From: DASXRA01 sp046734315
GTDB lineage: Bacteria > Actinomycetota > Actinomycetes > Mycobacteriales > Jatrophihabitantaceae
NCBI GenBank assembly: GCA_046734315.1
Contig: JBKPQY010000181.1
Location: 1 to 17,100, forward strand
DNA length: 17,100 nucleotides
Direction of reading: 5' to 3'
Part shown: piece after piece, positions 6,161 through 13,696 of the stretch
Layout: each line of letters begins with the position of its first letter
Numbering within the stretch: the first letter of the stretch is position 1
Position numbers and translations under genes: made by a program
The notes under the pieces: generated by a model
Told to the model about the DNA's origin: nothing
Database searches by the model: none
The model's input: the letters and a program-made list of their open reading frames with translations, nothing else

Positions 6161-7656
6161 AGGCCGAGGTACTCGTTGCTCGAGCTCTGGCTCCACTCGC
6201 AGGCGAGCGGGCTGGACGACTTGTAGAAGTTGGCCATGTAGCCGTCCTCGTACAGCCGGAGCATGCTGTACCCACCCGGGTACTCCTTGACGGCCGCGAC
6301 CTCGAGGAAGTCGACGCCCGGCGCGATCGGCGACGTGGTGCGCTTGTTCCGGTGGGTGTGGCCGCTGTGGTGGAGGAACACGCCCGGGGTGCGCGCGTAC
6401 AGCTCTTGGAGCCGGAGCGCATCGGCGCGGTCGAGGTCGAACGAGGGCCCGGCCAGCGTGGTGAACGCGGACTCATCGGTGACCGGGTGGTGGCCGTACA
6501 CGAGGGTCGGCCGATGTCGCTGGTGGCGCAGCTCGTCGTCCAGGTCGGCCCACTGCTCGGCGCTGATCGCGCCGCCCGGCTGGTTCAACGTGGTCGTGTC
6601 GAGCCCGACGAGCCGCAGCCCGCGGAACTCGGTGGTGGTCAATCGCCCTTGCGGCAACGGGAAGAAGCCGGGCACGCAGTCGTGATAGTCGTCCTGCACG
6701 ACGGGGCACGATGCGTACGCGTCGCCTCTCCGGGGTTGGTCGTGATTGCCGCGCGCCACCACGTAGTCGCCACGGCGCAGTCCGCCGATGAGCCGCAGCC
6801 GGCCGAACGCGTCGAGCAGGTCGCGTGCCTGGGCAAGCTCGTCCGGCCGGGCCGCGGCGGTCAGGTCGCCCGCCACGACGAGCACCTCCGCGCCGCGCCG
6901 GTTGATGTCGGCGATCATCGCCTCGCCCATCACCATCGGGTACGGCGGCGCGCCCGGTAGCTGTGAGAACGGCGGCGGGAAGCCGTCGACGATGAGCCCG
7001 CTCTGCGTTTCGCCGAGGTGCAGGTCGTTGGTGAGGGCGATGGTCGCGTGCAGCGGCCCCGGTGGCGGCACGAGCGTCGTCACGACCCCGGGCGACGCGA
7101 GGACGGTCTGGTTCAGACGCAGTAGCTCGCCGACCAGGGCCTGCATCTGTGCCACCGTGAGCGCAGCCAGGTCGACGCCCTGGAGCACCGAGTAGTCCAG
7201 CACCGGAACGACGCGCGCAGACGCCGGGCGGCCCGCCGACAGCGCCTCGTAGTAGTACGTCGTGCCCGGGCTGAGGTCGGTCACCTCGACGTAGTGGTAC
7301 GCCGTGCCCGGCGGCCCGTACGCGAGGCGGTCCAGGCGGTTCGGCTGGGTGCCGTACCGCACCACGGCGTCCGACTCGACGGCGATCAGCCGCGGATCCG
7401 TCAGGGTGAGTTGCAGCGCTGTGGCCGTGAACCAGGTCAGCACGAAGCTCGTGTCGGTGACGGTCACGAGCTCGAGGTCCTGGGGGACCGGCGCGCCCGC
7501 GTCCTGCGCCGCCTGGGCCGATGCCACGGCCTCCGGCCGGAGCGCGGGCCCGATCAGCAATGCCGCACCGCCTGCCGCTGAGAGCTGACGCAGCTGGCGC
7601 CGGGTATCGCACAACAGTCGCTCATCCGGCCCGGACGCTATTGGCCGGCGCCCCAC
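6085..7656 (-). CDS. Secreted calcineurin-like metallophosphoesterase
   Basis: This 523-residue protein begins with a Tat-like signal: TRRQLRQL (18-25) followed by a hydrophobic stretch (AAGGAALLIGPAL) and a likely cleavage near the Ala-rich segment around 43-52. Residues about 58-140 form a fibronectin-III/purple-acid-phosphatase-like domain (DLSPGTTYYYEA). The catalytic domain has every metal-binding block: D211 and H213 (NDLHLGE), D264 (VAGDLT), GNHD (303-306), GHH (388-390) and GHTH (432-435). It should hydrolyse phosphate esters outside the membrane; the substrate is unknown. The GTG at 7656 has no clear Shine-Dalgarno; the in-frame TTG at 7614 is an alternative that still keeps the Arg-Arg signal. 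Its 3' end overlaps the hemerythrin gene by 76 bp, tail to tail. Confidence 0.9.
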   Translation of the reverse strand: MGRRPIASGPDERLLCDTRRQLRQLSAAGGAALLIGPALRPEAVASAQAAQDAGAPVPQDLELVTVTDTSFVLTWFTATALQLTLTDPRLIAVESDAVVRYGTQPNRLDRLAYGPPGTAYHYVEVTDLSPGTTYYYEALSAGRPASARVVPVLDYSVLQGVDLAALTVAQMQALVGELLRLNQTVLASPGVVTTLVPPPGPLHATIALTNDLHLGETQSGLIVDGFPPPFSQLPGAPPYPMVMGEAMIADINRRGAEVLVVAGDLTAAARPDELAQARDLLDAFGRLRLIGGLRRGDYVVARGNHDQPRRGDAYASCPVVQDDYHDCVPGFFPLPQGRLTTTEFRGLRLVGLDTTTLNQPGGAISAEQWADLDDELRHQRHRPTLVYGHHPVTDESAFTTLAGPSFDLDRADALRLQELYARTPGVFLHHSGHTHRNKRTTSPIAPGVDFLEVAAVKEYPGGYSMLRLYEDGYMANFYKSSSPLACEWSQSSSNEYLGLYPAFMLGSLTDRNRAVRSQRAVRW

Positions 7657-7781
7657 CGCAGCAAGACCGTGCGGCTGATGGTCATCGAGCGTTCATCCTG
7701 ACTCGCAGCCGAGCCGTCGTAGTCGGCGGGTAACAGGTCATTAGGTTCCTCTCGTGGCGTAGCTGACAAGGAGCCGTCGGA

Positions 7782-7802
7782 ATTAAGTCGCGTCGACTCA
7801 AG
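7782..7802 (+). promoter_or_regulatory. HAIR-like HspR operator upstream of hsp20
   Basis: ATTAAGT-N7-ACTCAAG matches the HspR inverted repeat CTTGAGT-N7-ACTCAAG in 12 of 14 positions, with a perfect right half and the exact 7-nt spacer. It lies 48 bp before the Hsp20 start. A TATA-like sequence (TTCTATAGG) follows at once, so a bound repressor would occlude the promoter. HspR controls dnaK, clpB and acr2-type hsp20 genes in actinobacteria. Confidence 0.65.
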
Positions 7803-7850
7803 TTCTATAGGTCGGATGCCTGCAGGGGCACTCATTCGATCGAAGGAGAT

Positions 7851-8324
7851 ATGACGACTATGACGACTTTGAGACTGCGCAACACATGGCTGAGCCCGTT
7901 CGCGGAGCTCGACGCGTTCTTGCGCCCGCTCGCGACCGACGTGGTGCGGACCGGCTTCACCCCGGCTGCGGACGTCGCCCGGGACGGCGACGACGCTCTG
8001 GTAAGCGTCGAGCTGCCCGGTCTGGACCCGGAGAAGGACGTGACCGTCGAGGTTGACGGCGGCGCGCTGGTGATCCGCGGCGAGCGCCGCGACGAGCGCG
8101 ACGCGGAGCAGAACGGCCGGCGGCTGCACGAGGTGCGCTACGGCTCCTTCCGCCGCACGTTCACGCTTCCGGCGCACGTTACGAGCGACGCCCTGACGGC
8201 GACGTACGACAAGGGCGTGCTCACCGTGCGGGTGGCCGGTGCGTACCGCGGCTCGACCACTCAGCGCATCCCCGTGACGGGCGGCACCGCGAATGCCGTC
8301 GAAGGCGCGACGCAGTCCAAGTAG
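7851..8324 (+). CDS. Hsp20/alpha-crystallin small heat-shock protein
   Basis: This is an ATP-independent holdase chaperone of 157 residues. A short N-terminal arm (WLSPFAELDAFLRPL) precedes the alpha-crystallin domain at about 38-140 (VSVELPGLDPEKDVTVEVDG, then the hallmark ATYDKGVLTVRV), and the C-terminal tail carries an I-x-V type anchor (RIPV). The Shine-Dalgarno GAAGGAG ends at 7848: it is only 2 nt from the ATG at 7851 and 11 nt from the in-frame ATG at 7860, so either may be used, and a three-residue-shorter product is quite possible. It is monocistronic: preceded by a HAIR-like operator and followed 14 nt after the stop by a strong hairpin. Heat induction through loss of HspR repression is the expected control. 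Confidence 0.95.
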   Translation: MTTMTTLRLRNTWLSPFAELDAFLRPLATDVVRTGFTPAADVARDGDDALVSVELPGLDPEKDVTVEVDGGALVIRGERRDERDAEQNGRRLHEVRYGSFRRTFTLPAHVTSDALTATYDKGVLTVRVAGAYRGSTTQRIPVTGGTANAVEGATQSK

Positions 8325-8337
8325 GCAATCGAGCTAG

Positions 8338-8370
8338 TGGGCTCGGCACCGGGCATCCGGGCCGAGCCCA
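8338..8370 (+). terminator. Strong hairpin terminator after hsp20
   Basis: TGGGCTCGGC (8338-8347) pairs perfectly with GCCGAGCCCA (8361-8370), and the 13-nt loop can itself fold (CCGG-GCAT-CCGG). No T-run follows, as is usual for high-GC actinobacterial terminators. Confidence 0.8.
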
Positions 8371-8386
8371 TTGGCGTCTGACGCGG

Positions 8387-8392
8387 TAGGTT
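8387..8392 (+). promoter_or_regulatory. -10 element of a probable leaderless promoter
   Basis: TAGGTT fits TANNNT and ends 8 nt before the ATG at 8401, which has no Shine-Dalgarno. This is the arrangement of leaderless actinobacterial genes, with transcription starting at the A of the start codon. Confidence 0.45.
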
Positions 8393-8400
8393 CGCCGCCT

Positions 8401-9474
8401 ATGGCAACGCTCGCCGACGTGATCGGCGCGGTCGAGGAGTGGTTCGACCCGCGCTGGGCCGAGTCATGGGATGCCGTCGGGCTGACCTGCGGCGATCCCG
8501 CTGTCGATGTCACCCGGATGCTGCTGGCCGTAGACGTGACGCCGCAGATCATCGGGGAAGCGGAGGCAGCCGGGGCAGAGCTGTTGCTCACACATCACCC
8601 GTTGCTGCTCACCGCGGTACATGGCGTGCCGGCCACCGACCCGAAGGGCGCGATGGTGCACCGGATGATCCGCGCCGGCATCGCCCACTACGTCGTGCAC
8701 ACCAATGCAGACATCGCTGTTCCCGGCGTCTCGGACGCACTCGCGCAGCGCCTCGGACTCATCGGGCTACGTCCGCTGGAGGTAGCGTCCGGCGAGGCGC
8801 CGCAGACGCTCGTCGCGTTCCTCGCGACCGACGACGCGACCCCCGTCGTGCCTGCCCTCGTCGCCGCCGGCGCGACCCGGGTGTGGCGCACCATCGGGGT
8901 CGGCGTCACGCCGGAGGAGCCGTCTCAGCCGGTGGCCGAGACGCGCCTCGAGCTCACCGTGCCGCCCCGTGCCTTGCCCGAGATCGTGGCGGCCCTGGGC
9001 GGCGCACCCTTCCACGTGCAGCCGCAGAAGGCGGTGGGGGGCGTGCGCGGGACGGGCCGGGTGGGTGAACTGCCCGAGTCGATGACGCTGCGGGAGTTCA
9101 CCGAACACGCCGCGCTCGTGCTCCCGGCGACGGTGTCGGGCATACGGGCCGCAGGGGACCCGCGCCGCCGGGTAGCGACGGTTGCCGTCTGCGGCGGGTC
9201 GGGCGCCGCATTCATCGCGGCGGCGCACCGTGCCGGCGCCGACGCCTACCTCACCGCAGACCTGAAGCACCACGCGACGCTGGAGGCCGTCACCGAGCGC
9301 GGCATGGCACTGATCGACGCCGGGCACTGGGCCACCGAGGCGCCCTGGCTCGACGTCGTGGCCACGCGCCTGCGTCAGCGGTTCAGCACTACGGTGAATG
9401 TGACAGTGTCCGCGACCGCCACCGATCCGTGGACCCTGCACGTCCCGTCACCCGAAGCGAGTACCCCGCAGTGA
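8401..9474 (+). CDS. Nif3-like dinuclear metal centre protein (NIF3/YbgI family)
   Basis: This is a 357-residue member of the Nif3/YqfO family, a toroidal protein with a two-metal site whose biochemical role is still unsettled. Metal ligands visible are His65/His66 (LLTHHPLLL), His100 and Asp104 (VVHTNADIA), and the C-terminal DAGHWATE with its His and Glu. The middle segment (about 125-235) corresponds to the PII-like insertion found in longer members. The ATG at 8401 is chosen over an upstream TTG at 8371, because 8371 adjoins the terminator stem and the family begins at LADVIGAVEEWFDP. The stop overlaps the next start (GTGA at 9471-9474), so translation of the two is probably coupled. Confidence 0.93.
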   Translation: MATLADVIGAVEEWFDPRWAESWDAVGLTCGDPAVDVTRMLLAVDVTPQIIGEAEAAGAELLLTHHPLLLTAVHGVPATDPKGAMVHRMIRAGIAHYVVHTNADIAVPGVSDALAQRLGLIGLRPLEVASGEAPQTLVAFLATDDATPVVPALVAAGATRVWRTIGVGVTPEEPSQPVAETRLELTVPPRALPEIVAALGGAPFHVQPQKAVGGVRGTGRVGELPESMTLREFTEHAALVLPATVSGIRAAGDPRRRVATVAVCGGSGAAFIAAAHRAGADAYLTADLKHHATLEAVTERGMALIDAGHWATEAPWLDVVATRLRQRFSTTVNVTVSATATDPWTLHVPSPEASTPQ

Positions 9475-10211
9475 AAGCAGATCCCGCCACTCAACTCCGT
9501 CTGCTCGAGCTCCAGGCGGCCGATACTCAGCTGGCCCAGCTCTCGTACCGCCGTGAGCACCTGCCGGAGCGCGCCGCGATTGCCGCGGCCGACCAGCAGC
9601 ACCAGCAACTGCGCGGCGAGGCGCTGGACATGCAGGCGCAGCTCGACGACCTGGCCGCGGACCAGCGCCGCCTCGAGAACGAGATCGACACCGTGCAGAC
9701 ACGCGCCAAGCGGGACGACCAGCGGTTGACCTCGGGCGGCGTGCCGGCCAAGGAGCTGGAAGGCCTGCAGCACGAGATCACGAGCTTGGCCCGGCGCCAG
9801 TCCACGCTGGAGGACGAGTTGCTCGAGGTCATGGAGCAGCGGGAGACGCTCGACGCGCAGCTGGCCGCGCTTACCGCCCGCCAGGAGTCGCTGAGCGCCG
9901 AACGCGCCGAGCTCGACACCAAGCGCGACGCGGCGCTCGCCGACATAGAGGCGAGCGCTGCCCGGCGCGGCACAGAACGCGCCGAGCTTGCCGCGCAGCT
10001 GCCGGCCGACCTGCTCGCGCTCTACGACCGCATCCGCGTAGCCAGCGGCGGCGTGGGGGCTGCCACGCTGCGGCAGCGGCGTTGCGAGGGCTGCCACCTG
10101 GAGCTGGCCGGCAGCGAGCTGAACGCCGTGCGTGCGGCGGCTGCTGACGACATCGTGCGATGCGACAACTGCCGGCGCATCCTGGTGCGCACGGCGCAAT
10201 CGGGGCTATGA
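9471..10211 (+). CDS. C4-type zinc-ribbon coiled-coil protein (Rv2229c-like)
   Basis: This 246-residue protein consists of a long heptad-rich coiled coil (about 5-175, very rich in Ala, Leu, Glu, Gln and Arg) followed by a C4 zinc ribbon: C205-x2-C208 (RRCEGCHLEL) and C231-x2-C234 (VRCDNCRRIL). This is the architecture of the family found beside Nif3 in most actinobacteria; a role in nucleic-acid or protein binding is suspected but not established. The start GTG overlaps the Nif3 stop by 4 nt and its stop overlaps the next ATG by 4 nt (ATGA, 10208-10211), so it is the middle gene of a translationally coupled trio. The frame is open upstream to 9429 but that would lie wholly inside nif3. Confidence 0.92.
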   Translation: MKADPATQLRLLELQAADTQLAQLSYRREHLPERAAIAAADQQHQQLRGEALDMQAQLDDLAADQRRLENEIDTVQTRAKRDDQRLTSGGVPAKELEGLQHEITSLARRQSTLEDELLEVMEQRETLDAQLAALTARQESLSAERAELDTKRDAALADIEASAARRGTERAELAAQLPADLLALYDRIRVASGGVGAATLRQRRCEGCHLELAGSELNAVRAAAADDIVRCDNCRRILVRTAQSGL

Positions 10212-11275
10212 GGGTCGTCGTCGAGGCGGACGGTGGCTCGCGCGGCAATCCGGGACCGGCCGGCTACGGCGCCGTGGTGCGCGACGCCGCGACCGGCGAG
10301 GTGCTCGCCGAGCGGCGGGAGTCGCTCGGACGCGCCACCAACAATGTCGCCGAATACCGCGGGCTGATCGCCGGACTGCACGCCGCCGCTGAGCTCGGCG
10401 CCACGTCCGTACTTGTGCGTATGGATTCCAAGCTCGTGGTGGAGCAGATGTCGGGGCGCTGGCAGGTCAAGAACGAGCGCATGCGGCCACTTGCGCGGGA
10501 GGCGGCCGCGTTGCGCGACGGCTTCGCCGAGATCGCATTCGAATGGGTGCCCCGCGAGCGCAACAAGCATGCCGACCGCCTGGCCAACGAGGCGATGGAC
10601 ATCGCCGCCGGTAGGCCGCCGCTGCCATCCCGTCCGGTACCTGACCCGCCGGCATGGGCGCCGCCTACGGGCACGCGGACACGGCTGATGCTGGCCCGCC
10701 ACGCGGCCACGGAGCATTCGGGGCGGCGCTTCTCCGGCCGCAATGAGCTGGCGCTGTCTGAGCCAGGCGAGGGACAGGCGGCGGCGCTCGCGCGTCGCAC
10801 GTTTAACGACGTCGCCGCCGTCGTCAGCTCGCCGCTGCGGCGGGCCCGGCAGACCGCCACCCTCATCGCGGATGCATTGGGCGTCGAGCTATCCGTCCAC
10901 GACGGCCTTGTCGAGACAGACTTCGGCGCGTGGGAAGGTTTGACGTTCGAGGAAGTACAGCGGGGCTGGCCAACGGAGTTGACAGCCTGGCTGAGTAATC
11001 CCGATGCGACGCCGCCGGATGGAGAGTCGTTTTCCGCCGTGGCTGCGCGCGTCCGCCGCGCCCGGGACGAACTGATCGCGAAGTACCCCGGTGGCACGAT
11101 CGTGGTGGTCACGCATGTCACGCCGATCAAGACGTTGCTCCGCCTCGCCCTGGACGCGCCCGTCATCGCAATGTCGCGCATTCACCTCGACCTGGCGTCC
11201 CTCTCGATCGTGGACTACTACGCCGACGGCACGCCGTCGGTTCGACTCGTGAACGACGTCAGCCACCTGGCATGA
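10208..11275 (+). CDS. Bifunctional RNase HI / histidine phosphatase (Rv2228c-like)
   Basis: This 355-residue protein fuses two enzymes. Residues 1-140 are RNase HI, with the four acidic metal ligands D8 (EADGGSRGNPGPAGYGA), E49 (NNVAEYRGL), D73 (VRMDSKLVV) and D123 (NKHADRLANEAMD); this removes RNA from RNA:DNA hybrids. After a Pro-rich linker, residues about 158-355 form a histidine-phosphatase (phosphoglycerate mutase/CobC-like) domain with catalytic RHA (164-166, family norm RHG), E236 (VETDFGAWEGL) and H303 (VVTHVTPIKTLL). The Mycobacterium tuberculosis counterpart is described as RNase H plus alpha-ribazole phosphatase, so a cobalamin link is possible. The Ala in place of the usual Gly after the catalytic His is the only deviation seen. 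The gene overlaps both neighbours by 4 nt. Confidence 0.94.
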   Translation: MRVVVEADGGSRGNPGPAGYGAVVRDAATGEVLAERRESLGRATNNVAEYRGLIAGLHAAAELGATSVLVRMDSKLVVEQMSGRWQVKNERMRPLAREAAALRDGFAEIAFEWVPRERNKHADRLANEAMDIAAGRPPLPSRPVPDPPAWAPPTGTRTRLMLARHAATEHSGRRFSGRNELALSEPGEGQAAALARRTFNDVAAVVSSPLRRARQTATLIADALGVELSVHDGLVETDFGAWEGLTFEEVQRGWPTELTAWLSNPDATPPDGESFSAVAARVRRARDELIAKYPGGTIVVVTHVTPIKTLLRLALDAPVIAMSRIHLDLASLSIVDYYADGTPSVRLVNDVSHLA

Positions 11276-12131
11276 CGGGTGCCCCGGCCGTGGCCTTGTC
11301 GGCCGGGATGTTGGTCGCCGTGCTGGCATTCGCGGTGGTCCGGGCCAAGGGCTGGCCGGAGGCCGTGGCCGCCGTCCCGGCAGCGGTGCTCGTGGTGGCC
11401 GCGGGCGCGGTCTCGCCGAGCGACGCGCGGGCCGAGCTCGGCCGGCTGCTGCCGGTCGTCGGCTTCCTGGCGGCCGTCCTCGTGTTGGCGACGCTGCGCG
11501 ACCACGAAGGCGTCTTCCCCGCGTGCGGGGCAGTCATGGCGCGGATGTGCCGGGGACGGCCGTTGCGGCTGTTCGGCGGCGTCTTCGTCGTTGCCTCGCT
11601 CGTCGCTGCGGTGCTGAGCCTGGACGCCACGGTGGTGCTGCTGACCCCGGTGGTGTTCGCGACAGCGGCGTCGCTTTCGCGTCGCCGGACTTGTCGATGC
11701 GGCGAGCCCGCTGTTTCTGGCGTTCGTCCTGGCGCTGGGCGTGATCGTCCGCGCGTTGGTGGACAACGGGCTGGGCTCGCTCGTCGATCGGGTCCTGCCC
11801 GCCGGATCGTCGCTGCTCGCGCTGCTCGGCGTTGCCGCGATCGCTGCGCTGCTCGCCAATCTGGTGAACAACCTGCCGCCGTGCTCGTGCTGGTGCCGGT
11901 CGCCGCGGCCGGTGGCTCTGGTCCGGTGTTCGCCACGCTCATCGGAGTGAACGTCGGCCCCAACCTGACTTACGTGGGGTCGCTCGCACCCTTGTGGAGA
12001 CGGGTCGTGCGCGAGCACGATGCGGAACCGACGGCGAAGGAGTTCACCGGGCTCGGCCTTCTGACGGTCCGGCAGTAGTGATCGGCGCGGTGCTGGCGCT
12101 GTGGGCGATGCTGCGCATCATCGGAGGCTGA
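11272..12131 (+). pseudogene. Decayed ArsB-type arsenite/anion permease
   Basis: Read across frames, this region encodes pieces of a permease of the ArsB/ArsB-NhaD superfamily. It starts with an ATG overlapping the RNase H stop. Frame 1 gives hydrophobic helices up to LDATVVLLTPVVFATAAS (about 11670). The coding signal then jumps to the +1 frame (LVDAASPLFLAFVLALGVIVRALVDNGLG... to LANLVNNLP, about 11691-11877), returns to frame 1 (AVLVLVPVAAAGGSGPVFATLIGVNVGPNLTYVGSLA...) and, near 12070, needs one extra base to continue past an early TAG at 12076-12078 to VVIGAVLALWAMLRIIGG, ending at 12131. The decoded total is about 285 residues against roughly 430 for the family; the central portion between TPVVF and LVDAASP is missing. 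Several small deletions plus one large one indicate a pseudogene, unless some indels are sequencing errors. Confidence 0.75.
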
Positions 12132-12133
12132 CT

Positions 12134-12565
12134 GTGGCTGTGGTCGTCTGGCTCACCGAGGGCACCTGGGCGGCGTGCGTCGACGCCGCTCGCACGTTCG
12201 CACCGACGCAGGACGTCGCGCTGCTATACGTGACAGGCGACGACGTGGCGGGAGCCGCGCATGCCGCGTACCGCGGGCTGCTCGGCCGCGGGCATCCTGA
12301 GCGCGATCCCGGCGTACGGCTGGAGAAGCTTGCAGCGCTTGCCGCGGGCAACCTCCTTGATGCCGCCGCGACACGGCTCGGGCGCCCGGCCACCCGCCTC
12401 GAACGCCGCGGGCGGGTAGAGCGTGAGGTGGTGCAGGCGGCGCAGGACGCCGAGCTGCTCGTCCTGGCCCGGGACGGCGACCGCACCCGGCTGGGGCCAC
12501 ACAGTGTTGGCCCGCAGACGCGGTTCGTCGTCGATCAAGCGCCCTGCCCCGTGCTGCTCGTCTGA
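12134..12565 (+). CDS. Universal stress protein-like (UspA fold) small protein
   Basis: This 143-residue protein starts at the GTG at 12134, placed 6 nt after CGGAGG, which lies inside the end of the permease pseudogene. The pattern is that of a UspA-type nucleotide-binding fold: a first hydrophobic strand (VAVVVWLTEG), helix, a second strand (VALLYVTGDD), a long helix, then LLVLARDGD and the Usp-typical ending SVGPQTRFVVDQAPCPVLLV, which corresponds to the G-x9-G-(S/T) phosphate loop and final strand, though the glycines are not all canonical. Its position suggests it was once co-transcribed with the permease, and it remains intact while the permease has decayed. Target and ligand are unknown. 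Confidence 0.8.
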   Translation: MAVVVWLTEGTWAACVDAARTFAPTQDVALLYVTGDDVAGAAHAAYRGLLGRGHPERDPGVRLEKLAALAAGNLLDAAATRLGRPATRLERRGRVEREVVQAAQDAELLVLARDGDRTRLGPHSVGPQTRFVVDQAPCPVLLV

Positions 12566-12635
12566 CCCGAGCAGGCGCCGGACGTGAAGTCGCTACCACC
12601 GCCACACAGAATGCGCTGAGAATTCGGCGCGCCGC

Positions 12636-12661
12636 ACGTGCTGTGCTGAAGAGCAGCACGT
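12636..12661. repeat. 8-bp inverted repeat before the transpeptidase gene
   Basis: ACGTGCTG (12636-12643) and CAGCACGT (12654-12661) are perfect reverse complements with a 10-nt spacer. The right arm ends at a TANNNT-like TAACGT (12661-12666), which is 9 nt before the ATG at 12676. It could be an operator overlapping the promoter or a terminator for the gene before it. Confidence 0.5.
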
Positions 12662-12675
12662 AACGTTTGATCATT

Positions 12676-13653
12676 ATGATCGTGCGTAGCCGGTCATGGG
12701 GGGCGCTTGCCTGCGTCATGGCCGTCGTGCTCACCGCGTGCAGCAGCCGATCGGACGGGCACGCGCCGACGGCGAGCGCCCGATCGCCTGCCGTCGCGAG
12801 CACCTCACCGGTGAGCGCGACCCCGCGTACTCCGCCGCCCAGCCGGCCGCCGGCTCCCCGGCGCGGGTCCGGGAGCGCGGTGCATGTCAGCCTCTACGAA
12901 AGCGACGGCCAGACGTTCGGCGTCGCGATGCCGATCATCGCTTACTTCTCCGCCGCGATCACCGACGCATCGGTGTTCGAGCAGGTCACCACAGTCACCG
13001 TCGACGGCAAGCCGGTGCACGGCGCGTGGTACTTCGAGCATTCCTCTCAAGCGGACCAGGCGCTGGAGGCGCACTACCGCCTGCCCGTGTATTGGCCTGC
13101 GCACGCCTCGATCAAGGTGTCGCTCCCACTCGCGGGCCTGTGGGCCGGCAAGGGCCTTGTGTTCGACGACAACCTGACCCTGTCGATTAAGACGGGCGCG
13201 GCGCAGGTCGTGAAGGTCGACGGCAAAACGAAGCGCATGCGCGTCTACTCCGACGGCAGGCTGATCAGAACGTTCCTGGCGTCGCTCGGCAAGGCGGACA
13301 CCCCGACGTACGCGGGCACCGCGGTGGTCATCGGTAAGGCCAACCCGCAGGACATGGTGAGCGCGCCGGGCGAGCCCTACTACAACATCGAGGTTCCCTG
13401 GTCGGTACGGGTCACCTATGACGGCGAGTTCATCCATGACGCGTATTGGAACGGCGAACTCGGCCAGGCAAACCTCTCTCATGGCTGCACCAACCTCAGC
13501 CCCGCCGCCGCCGAGTGGTACTACCACTTCTCGCTCATCGGTGACCCGGTGACCTGGACGAACACCGGCACGTCCCAGCGCGTCCCGGTCTGGGACGGGT
13601 ACGGGGACTGGAACCTTTCCTGGGCGAGCTACCGGCAGGGCGGGCTGCTGTAG
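12676..13653 (+). CDS. Lipoprotein L,D-transpeptidase (YkuD domain)
   Basis: This enzyme forms 3-3 cross-links in peptidoglycan or attaches ligands to it, at the outer face of the membrane. From the ATG at 12676 it has 325 residues. The signal peptide ends in a lipobox, LTAC, with lipidated Cys22. A Ser/Thr/Pro-rich spacer (23-68) is followed by an Ig-like domain (about 70-172) and the YkuD catalytic domain (about 175-297), with His254 (FIHDAYWNG), then SHGCTNLSPAAAEWYY carrying His269 and nucleophile Cys271. The C-terminal WDGYGDWNLSWASYRQGGLL is typical of actinobacterial Ldt proteins. An upstream TTG (12667) and a downstream GTG (12682) are alternative starts; no strong Shine-Dalgarno is visible. 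The start codon lies in the palindrome GATCAT-T-ATGATC. Confidence 0.95.
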   Translation: MIVRSRSWGALACVMAVVLTACSSRSDGHAPTASARSPAVASTSPVSATPRTPPPSRPPAPRRGSGSAVHVSLYESDGQTFGVAMPIIAYFSAAITDASVFEQVTTVTVDGKPVHGAWYFEHSSQADQALEAHYRLPVYWPAHASIKVSLPLAGLWAGKGLVFDDNLTLSIKTGAAQVVKVDGKTKRMRVYSDGRLIRTFLASLGKADTPTYAGTAVVIGKANPQDMVSAPGEPYYNIEVPWSVRVTYDGEFIHDAYWNGELGQANLSHGCTNLSPAAAEWYYHFSLIGDPVTWTNTGTSQRVPVWDGYGDWNLSWASYRQGGLL

Positions 13654-13683
13654 CGTTCTGTCCGGAAGCACAGGGACGCTGCC

Positions 13684-13689
13684 TAGCCT
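13684..13689 (+). promoter_or_regulatory. -10 element of a probable leaderless promoter
   Basis: TAGCCT (TANNNT) ends 7 nt before the GTG at 13697. A GGAG at 13690-13693 is only 3 nt from the start and so is a poor Shine-Dalgarno. Leaderless transcription from the G of GTG is a plausible alternative. Confidence 0.4.
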
Positions 13690-13696
13690 GGAGAAA

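Noticed and set aside
5581..6960. 459-codon plus-strand frame crossing the hemerythrin and phosphoesterase genes
   Set aside because: It spans two well-supported genes on opposite strands in the wrong frame, with Arg/Ala/Gly-rich noise and no motifs.
6473..7612. 379-codon minus-strand frame overlapping the phosphoesterase
   Set aside because: The alternative frame contains all metallophosphoesterase motifs; this one is a shifted-frame shadow.
9429..9470. Upstream extension of the zinc-ribbon protein
   Set aside because: It would lie entirely inside the Nif3 gene; the GTG at 9471 in a 4-nt overlap is the natural start for this coupled pair.
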